Assembly: GCA_023430065.1 (NCBI GenBank)
Contig: JAEZCG010000219.1
Coordinates: 1-10,771 of the forward strand
DNA length: 10,771 nt
Reading direction: 5' to 3'
Origin: Pseudomonadota bacterium
GTDB taxonomy: Bacteria > Pseudomonadota > Gammaproteobacteria > Burkholderiales > SHXO01
The notes under the pieces are model-generated. The model saw only the letters and a list, made by a program, of their open reading frames with translations, was not told where the DNA came from and made no database searches. The translations under genes and the position numbers were made by a program. Shown piece by piece: positions 6,916 through 10,771 of this stretch (its first letter is position 1; every line of letters begins with the position of its first letter).

Positions 6916-7139
6916 CGTCATGTCTCCAAAAGGATGTCTCGTGTAGAGAGCGGATTGCCATGCGGCGAGCAGAGGATGCACAAGTGTGAGGGAGGAGTCA
7001 ATGACTATGTGCTCCCGAATCCCCCTCTGGTAAAGGCACTGCAACCTTTTTCCATCACTGCGGTGCCGTGACCGCGTTGTCCGAGGTGAAAAGCCGCTCG
7101 GCACGCGGTGCAGCCGCCCGTCCGGATGGGCACCGGGCG

Positions 7140-9245
7140 CTATTCGCGCTCCTCCACCACGAGCGCATCCACCACGGTGCAACCCTCGCCCCGCGCGCCG
7201 ACGATGACCGGATTGAGGTCGACGCTCGCCACGCCGGACTCGCCGAACAGCATCACGACGCCGATCGTCACCGCCACACGGCAGAAGGCATCGACATCGA
7301 GCGGGGGCTCGCCGCGCACGCCCGCCAGCAGCGGCGCGATGCGCAGGCGGCCCAGGGCGGCGCGCACATCGTCGCTGCTGAACGGCGGCAGCAGCAGCTG
7401 CACGTCCGGCATCGCCTCGACGTACTTGCCGCCGTCGCCCACCGCCACCACCGGCCCGAACACCGGATCGATGTGGGCGCCGAGCATCAGCTCGCGCCGC
7501 CCCTTCACCATGCGCGCGACGATCACCCCCTCCCGCCGCGCGTTGGTCAGGCGCAGGGTCCGCTCGAAGTCCGCGAAGGCCGTGCGCAGGGCCTGCGTGT
7601 CGCTCACGTTCAGGCGCACCAGCCCGAGGTCGGACTTGTGCGGAACGTCTGCCGAACACGCCTTCACCGCCAGCGGGACGCCCAGTTCCGCCATCGCCGC
7701 TTCCGCCTCCTCCACCGAGTGGCACAGGCGGTGCTCGACGACCGGGATCTCGTGCCGCTGCAGCCGCTCGAGGCTATCGGCTTCGTTCAGGACGCGTGTG
7801 GTGCCCACTGCGCGCCGCAGCGCCGGCGCCGCGGACGGGGGCTGCGTGTAGGTGCGGTGCATCAACTCGGTGTGCGCGAGATAGCGTGCCAGCGCACCCA
7901 CCGCTTCGCTCTCGGTGGTGAACACCGGCAGGCCCTGCGCCTTGAACTTCGCAGCGACGGAGGCCTGCGTGACAGCCAGCACCACCGGCTTGCCGGTGCG
8001 CTTGGCGAACACCGCCGAGTCGCTGGCGAAGGCGTCCACGTCATAGCCCTGGCCGGCAACCGGGATGCCGATGAGGAAGGCATCCGCGGCGGGGTCGCGC
8101 GCGATGACCGGCAGGATCTGGCCGAACAGACCGCTATTGGAGAGCAGCGCGGCCGTGATGTCGACTGGATTGGTGGTGGTGGCGAAGCTGGGCAGGATCT
8201 TCGCCAGCCCGTCGCGCGTGTCCTGCGCGAGCTTGGCCACGGGCAGGCCGTGTTCGCTGGCGGCATCGGCCGCCTGCACGCAGGTCGCTCCCGAGTTGCT
8301 GATCACCACCAGCCGGCGCCCCTTGGGCTTCCAGCCCTTCAGGTACAGCTCCGCGCCGTCGATCAGTTCGCGTGTGTCGCGCGCGCGCCAGATGCCATTG
8401 CGCGCAAGGAAGGCGTCGACCACCCGGTCCTCGTTGGCCAGCGCACCGGTGTGCGACTGTGCCGCGGTCTGACCGGCGGGCGTGCGCCCGGACTTGAGCG
8501 CGATCAGCGGCAGGCCGCGCTCGCGCGCAATGCGCGCCGCCTCCTCCAGCGGTGCGGGGTCGCGGATCGTCTCCAGGTACATCAGCAGCAGCCTGAGGTC
8601 CGGATCCTCCGCCATCACGCAGGCCAGCTCGCCCACGGTGACGTCGCAGTCGTTGCCGGTGGCACTGGCGTAGCGCACACCCAGGCCGCGCTGACGCAGC
8701 AGGCCGTAGGGCACCACGCTCATCGCACCACTCTGGCTGATGATGCCGATCGGGCCGTCCTTGGCTTCGGTCTCCAGGAACATGGTGGAGAAACTCAGGA
8801 TGGCCCCGGTGGCCACGTTGGCCAGCCCCTGCGTATTCGGACCGATCACGCACATGCCGCTGGCGCGCGCCCGCTCGGCCATGCGCGCCTCCTTCGCGCG
8901 CGCAGCGGGGTCGGCAGTCTCGCCGAAGCCCGAGGCCATGACGATCGCCACCTTCACCCCGCGCGCTGCGCAGTCATCCACCGCCTGCACGGCGAAGTCG
9001 TCCGGCACCGCGATGATGGCGACCTCCGGCGACTCGGGCAGGGCGTCCAGGCTCTCGAAGCACTTGTAGCCCTGTGCGTCCTTGCGCTTGGGGTTGATCG
9101 GGTAGACCCGGCCCTTGTAGCCGGACTTCGACAGGTACAGCAGCGGCCGGCCACCGATCTTGTTCGGGTTCTCGGAGGCGCCGATCACGGCGACGGAGCG
9201 GGGATTGAGGACGCTGCGCAGGGCGGCGCGGGGGTAGTGGGCCAT
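7140..9245 (-). CDS. Acetate--CoA ligase family protein (ADP-forming acyl-CoA synthetase, fused alpha/beta)
   Basis: This 701-residue protein has the single-chain layout of ADP-forming acyl-CoA synthetases (ACD/NDP-forming), which make acyl-CoA from an acid, ATP and CoA through a phosphohistidine, or run in reverse. It has three parts. First is a CoA-binding Rossmann domain (SVAVIGASENPNKIGG near residue 12, then GYKGRVYPINPK). Second is a succinyl-CoA-ligase-like region with VIGPNTQGLAN, ISQSGAMSVVP and ATGNDCDV. Its QSHTGALANEDRV carries the likely phosphorylated His265. Third is a C-terminal ATP-grasp (VPLAVKACSADVPHKSDLG, DPVFGPVVAVGDGGKYVE and VDLNPVIV). There is no C-terminal acetyltransferase domain, so it is not Pat. 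The ATG at 9245 matches the family start; 36 upstream in-frame codons overlap the DUF35 gene and are rejected. It is third in the operon, 10 bases after the DUF35 stop, and is probably translationally coupled. The acid substrate is unknown. Confidence 0.92.
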   Translation of the reverse strand: MAHYPRAALRSVLNPRSVAVIGASENPNKIGGRPLLYLSKSGYKGRVYPINPKRKDAQGYKCFESLDALPESPEVAIIAVPDDFAVQAVDDCAARGVKVAIVMASGFGETADPAARAKEARMAERARASGMCVIGPNTQGLANVATGAILSFSTMFLETEAKDGPIGIISQSGAMSVVPYGLLRQRGLGVRYASATGNDCDVTVGELACVMAEDPDLRLLLMYLETIRDPAPLEEAARIARERGLPLIALKSGRTPAGQTAAQSHTGALANEDRVVDAFLARNGIWRARDTRELIDGAELYLKGWKPKGRRLVVISNSGATCVQAADAASEHGLPVAKLAQDTRDGLAKILPSFATTTNPVDITAALLSNSGLFGQILPVIARDPAADAFLIGIPVAGQGYDVDAFASDSAVFAKRTGKPVVLAVTQASVAAKFKAQGLPVFTTESEAVGALARYLAHTELMHRTYTQPPSAAPALRRAVGTTRVLNEADSLERLQRHEIPVVEHRLCHSVEEAEAAMAELGVPLAVKACSADVPHKSDLGLVRLNVSDTQALRTAFADFERTLRLTNARREGVIVARMVKGRRELMLGAHIDPVFGPVVAVGDGGKYVEAMPDVQLLLPPFSSDDVRAALGRLRIAPLLAGVRGEPPLDVDAFCRVAVTIGVVMLFGESGVASVDLNPVIVGARGEGCTVVDALVVEERE

Positions 9246-9255
9246 GGTTGGATTC

Positions 9256-9609
9256 TCAGGTGGTGGCTTTCTCGAAGCGGGGGACGAGGCGTCCGGCCAG
9301 GGTCTCGAAACGGCAGTCGACGCGTTCGCCGATGGCGAGTTCAGGATCGGCATGCCCCATCACGCGCACACCTTCGTCGGTGTCGACCAATGCGATCGCA
9401 TAGGGCGCATGGGCGCGCAGTTCCTCGCTGGGGGCGCGCGTGACCAGCGTGATCGCATGCACCGTACCACCGCCGCCGGATTGGCGAAGCTCGGGGCCGG
9501 CCTGCCCGCAGCGGGGACAGAAGCTGCGTTGGAAGTACCACACTGCGCGGCAGGCGGGGCAGGCCTGGTAGGCGAGGCCGGGGGTGGATTGGGTCCAGTC
9601 TTGGATCAT
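9256..9609 (-). CDS. DUF35 zinc-ribbon/OB-fold protein (acyl-CoA-associated)
   Basis: This is a 117-residue protein. Cys17-x2-Cys20 (CPAC) and Cys31-x2-Cys34 (CPRC) form a rubredoxin-like zinc ribbon. The rest is an OB-fold: GTVHAITLVTRAP, YAIALVDTDEGVRVMGHAD, and GERVDCRFETLAGRLVPRF. DUF35 proteins such as ChsH2 and BbsA pair with thiolase-like subunits and help bind acyl-CoA. The gene lies directly between a thiolase-like gene (upstream) and an acyl-CoA synthetase gene (10 bases downstream), as expected for a complex partner. The ATG at 9609 is preferred because MxxDW...GLAYQxCPAC resembles starts of short DUF35 proteins. However, there is no Shine-Dalgarno before it: the upstream bases are a 7-bp tandem array. 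An alternative ATG at 9714, 13 bases after the thiolase stop, would add 35 residues, mostly SHESR-type repeats translated from that array. Function is firm at family level; the start is uncertain. Confidence 0.85.
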   Translation of the reverse strand: MIQDWTQSTPGLAYQACPACRAVWYFQRSFCPRCGQAGPELRQSGGGGTVHAITLVTRAPSEELRAHAPYAIALVDTDEGVRVMGHADPELAIGERVDCRFETLAGRLVPRFEKATT

Positions 9610-9679
9610 GATTCGGGATTCGTGACTCGTGACTCGTGATTCGTGACTCGGGATTCGTGACTCGTGACTCGTGATTCGG
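9610..9679. repeat. Tandem array of ten 7-bp units, GAYTCGK
   Basis: Ten consecutive perfect 7-base units run without interruption. Each is GA-C/T-TCG-G/T; only positions 3 and 7 vary. In order, positions 3 and 7 read TG, TT, CT, CT, TT, CG, TT, CT, CT, TG. Every unit contains one GANTC site. Because 7 is not a multiple of 3, translation repeats every 21 bases and gives SHESR-like peptides on the minus strand. The array lies between the thiolase and DUF35 genes, with its left edge directly against the DUF35 start codon. Similar low-complexity ESR-type repeats are known from memory in Xanthomonadaceae genomes; that comparison was not checked. Confidence 0.97.
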
Positions 9680-9727
9680 GGATGGTGATGGGATTGGGGT
9701 GGGGATGCTGGCATTGGGCGCTCTGCC

Positions 9728-10771
9728 CTAGTCCCTGGTCAGTATCAGACTCACGTGCGACGACAATACCCCACCGTCGCCGTGCAGCATCGCCACTGAC
9801 GCCTCCTTCACCTGGCGATCGCCGGCGCGACCGGTCATCTGCCGGTGTGCCTCGACCAGATGCGCCATGGCGCCGCCGACGCCGCAGTGACCGTAGGAGA
9901 GCAGGCCGCCGTGCGTGTTGAGCGGCCGCTCGCCGTCGCGGGAGAAGTATCCTGCGCGCGCCAGCTGGCCGGCTTCGCCGCGCGGGGCGAGGCCGAGTTC
10001 CTCGAGCAGGATGCACAGCGTGATGGTGAAGCTGTCGTAGATCGCGAGGAAACGCACGTCTTCGGTGCGCACGCCGGCGGCGGCTTTCGCCCGCTCCATG
10101 CAGGCGGCGGCGCCGAAGTGCGTGAGGCTGGGTGCCGCGCTCACGTGCTGATGCGTGTGCGCCTGGCCCACGCCGCGGATGCGCACGGAGCAGTCGTTCA
10201 CGCGCTCGCGGCTCACGACGAAGGCAGCCCCGCCATCCGACACCGGGCAGCAGTCGAGCAGCTTGAGCGGCGTGGCCACCGGCTTCGACGCCAGGACATC
10301 CTGCACCGAGATGGGCTCGCGGAACTGCGCGCCCGGGTGGGCCGCGGCGTGGCGGCGCATGGCCACCGCAAGCTCCGCCAGGTCGGCCTCGGTGGTGCCG
10401 AACTCGTGCAGGTAGCGCGAGGCGACCAGCGCGTAATAGGCGGGAATGGTGGCACCGAGCGGCACCTCGTAGCGCGGATGCCCCACCTGGGCGAGCGTCT
10501 GCACCGCCGCATCGCGCGACTGCCCGGTCAGACGGTTCTCGCCCGCGACCACCAGGATGTTGCGCGCCACGCCCGCCTCGACCAGGTGGTGCGCGAGCAT
10601 CGCCATCCCGAACCCCGTCGCCCCACCCATCTGCATCCCGTGCGCGTAGACGGGATCGAGACCGAAGTGCTCGACGAACACGGTAGCCAGCATCAGGTGC
10701 GGGAACGTCGTGGAGTAGCCGCAGATCAGGCCGTCGACGTCCCTGCGCGTGAGCTGCGCGTCGGCGAGCGC
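9728..10771 (-). CDS. Thiolase-like (SCP2/Ltp-type) acyl-CoA protein, 5' end outside window
   Basis: 347 residues are visible and the frame is open to the window edge, so the start is missing; the ATG at 10693 is internal. It belongs to the SCP2-thiolase/lipid-transfer-protein branch of the thiolase superfamily. Seen motifs are VDGLICGYST, GMAMLAHHLVEAGVARNILVVAGE, LKLLDCCPVSDGGAAFVVS, a YDSFT block, and NTHGGLLSYGHCGVGGAMAHLVEAHRQM near the end. Classical thiolases have a nucleophilic Cys where this protein reads HGMQMGGATGFG (about 10607-10645); no Cys is there. The C-terminal Cys motif is also replaced, by LHGDGG. That pattern fits Ltp-type aldolases, which cleave beta-hydroxyacyl-CoA side chains together with a DUF35 partner, better than a true acetyltransferase. 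A DUF35 gene follows 118 bases downstream and an acyl-CoA synthetase gene after that, giving an acyl-CoA catabolism operon. Family assignment is strong; the aldolase role is inference. Confidence 0.88.
   Translation of the reverse strand, partial: ALADAQLTRRDVDGLICGYSTTFPHLMLATVFVEHFGLDPVYAHGMQMGGATGFGMAMLAHHLVEAGVARNILVVAGENRLTGQSRDAAVQTLAQVGHPRYEVPLGATIPAYYALVASRYLHEFGTTEADLAELAVAMRRHAAAHPGAQFREPISVQDVLASKPVATPLKLLDCCPVSDGGAAFVVSRERVNDCSVRIRGVGQAHTHQHVSAAPSLTHFGAAACMERAKAAAGVRTEDVRFLAIYDSFTITLCILLEELGLAPRGEAGQLARAGYFSRDGERPLNTHGGLLSYGHCGVGGAMAHLVEAHRQMTGRAGDRQVKEASVAMLHGDGGVLSSHVSLILTRD

Noticed and set aside
6973..7001. Possible SWIB promoter with TTGACT (minus strand, 6996-7001) as a -35
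   Set aside because: The -10 slot 17 bases downstream reads CATCCT, a poor match, so the pair is not convincing although a promoter must lie somewhere in 6916-7139.
7032..7051. AAAGG/CCTTT stem followed by a T-run, terminator-like on the plus strand
   Set aside because: No plus-strand gene lies upstream to be terminated, and the stem is only five base pairs. On the minus strand no U-run follows.
7116..7131. Near-perfect 16-base palindrome just after the acyl-CoA synthetase stop
   Set aside because: It has one mismatch pair, no loop and no U-tract, so it cannot be called a terminator or an operator with confidence.
6916..7725. Long in-frame N-terminal extension of the SWIB protein reaching into the acyl-CoA synthetase gene
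   Set aside because: The extension is Arg/Gly-rich shadow sequence. A Shine-Dalgarno (GGAG) at proper spacing and the typical MAQAKK start place the true start at 6915.
7068..9443. 791-codon plus-strand open frame opposite the acyl-CoA synthetase and part of the DUF35 gene
   Set aside because: Its product is His/Arg/Gln-rich without recognisable motifs, while the minus strand encodes a full, motif-complete enzyme. Long antisense frames are expected in GC-rich genes with strong third-position bias.
9610..9679. CRISPR array or attachment site
   Set aside because: The units are only 7 bases and contiguous, with no spacers, no cas genes and no integrase nearby.

Overview
The window is GC-rich proteobacterial chromosome with dense genes and strong third-position G/C bias on both strands. 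A fused bifunctional MnmC, an H1-like SWIB protein and the 7-bp GAYTCGK tandem array together suggest a beta- or gammaproteobacterium (Burkholderiales- or Xanthomonadales-like). That placement is inference. No RNA genes, insertion sequences, phage genes or CRISPR arrays were seen.

Layout. At 1-138 (+) lies the 3' end of a GGDEF diguanylate cyclase gene. At 213-1877 (+) is a secreted multi-domain protein: an IalB-like N-terminal part, an Ala/Pro linker, and a COG3650-like GNEPFW domain. It converges with an RraA/HMG-aldolase-family gene at 1884-2594 (-). That gene is divergent from a GMC-family FAD oxidoreductase gene at 2789-4411 (+), and the two share a short promoter region. The GMC gene converges with mnmC at 4408-6282 (-), and a single CTAG supplies the stop codon of both. 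Upstream of mnmC are a hairpin-rich spacer and a small gene for a lysine-rich histone H1-like protein with a SWIB domain (6487-6915, -).

From 7140 to the right edge, all on the minus strand, is an apparent three-gene acyl-CoA operon. In transcription order it encodes a thiolase-like/SCP2-type protein (5' end outside the window), a DUF35 zinc-ribbon/OB protein, and an ADP-forming acetate-CoA ligase-type acyl-CoA synthetase. The thiolase-like protein shows no nucleophilic cysteine where one is expected. Together with the adjacent DUF35 partner, this suggests an Ltp/ChsH2-like acyl-CoA aldolase rather than a classical thiolase.

The least ordinary DNA is the spacer between the thiolase and DUF35 genes. 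It holds ten perfect consecutive 7-bp units (GAYTCGK, 9610-9679), each with one GANTC site. The array ends exactly at the DUF35 start codon, in the place a ribosome binding site would normally occupy. I see no clear, wholly new defence or mobile system. The best leads are this array and the repurposed thiolase-DUF35-ligase operon.
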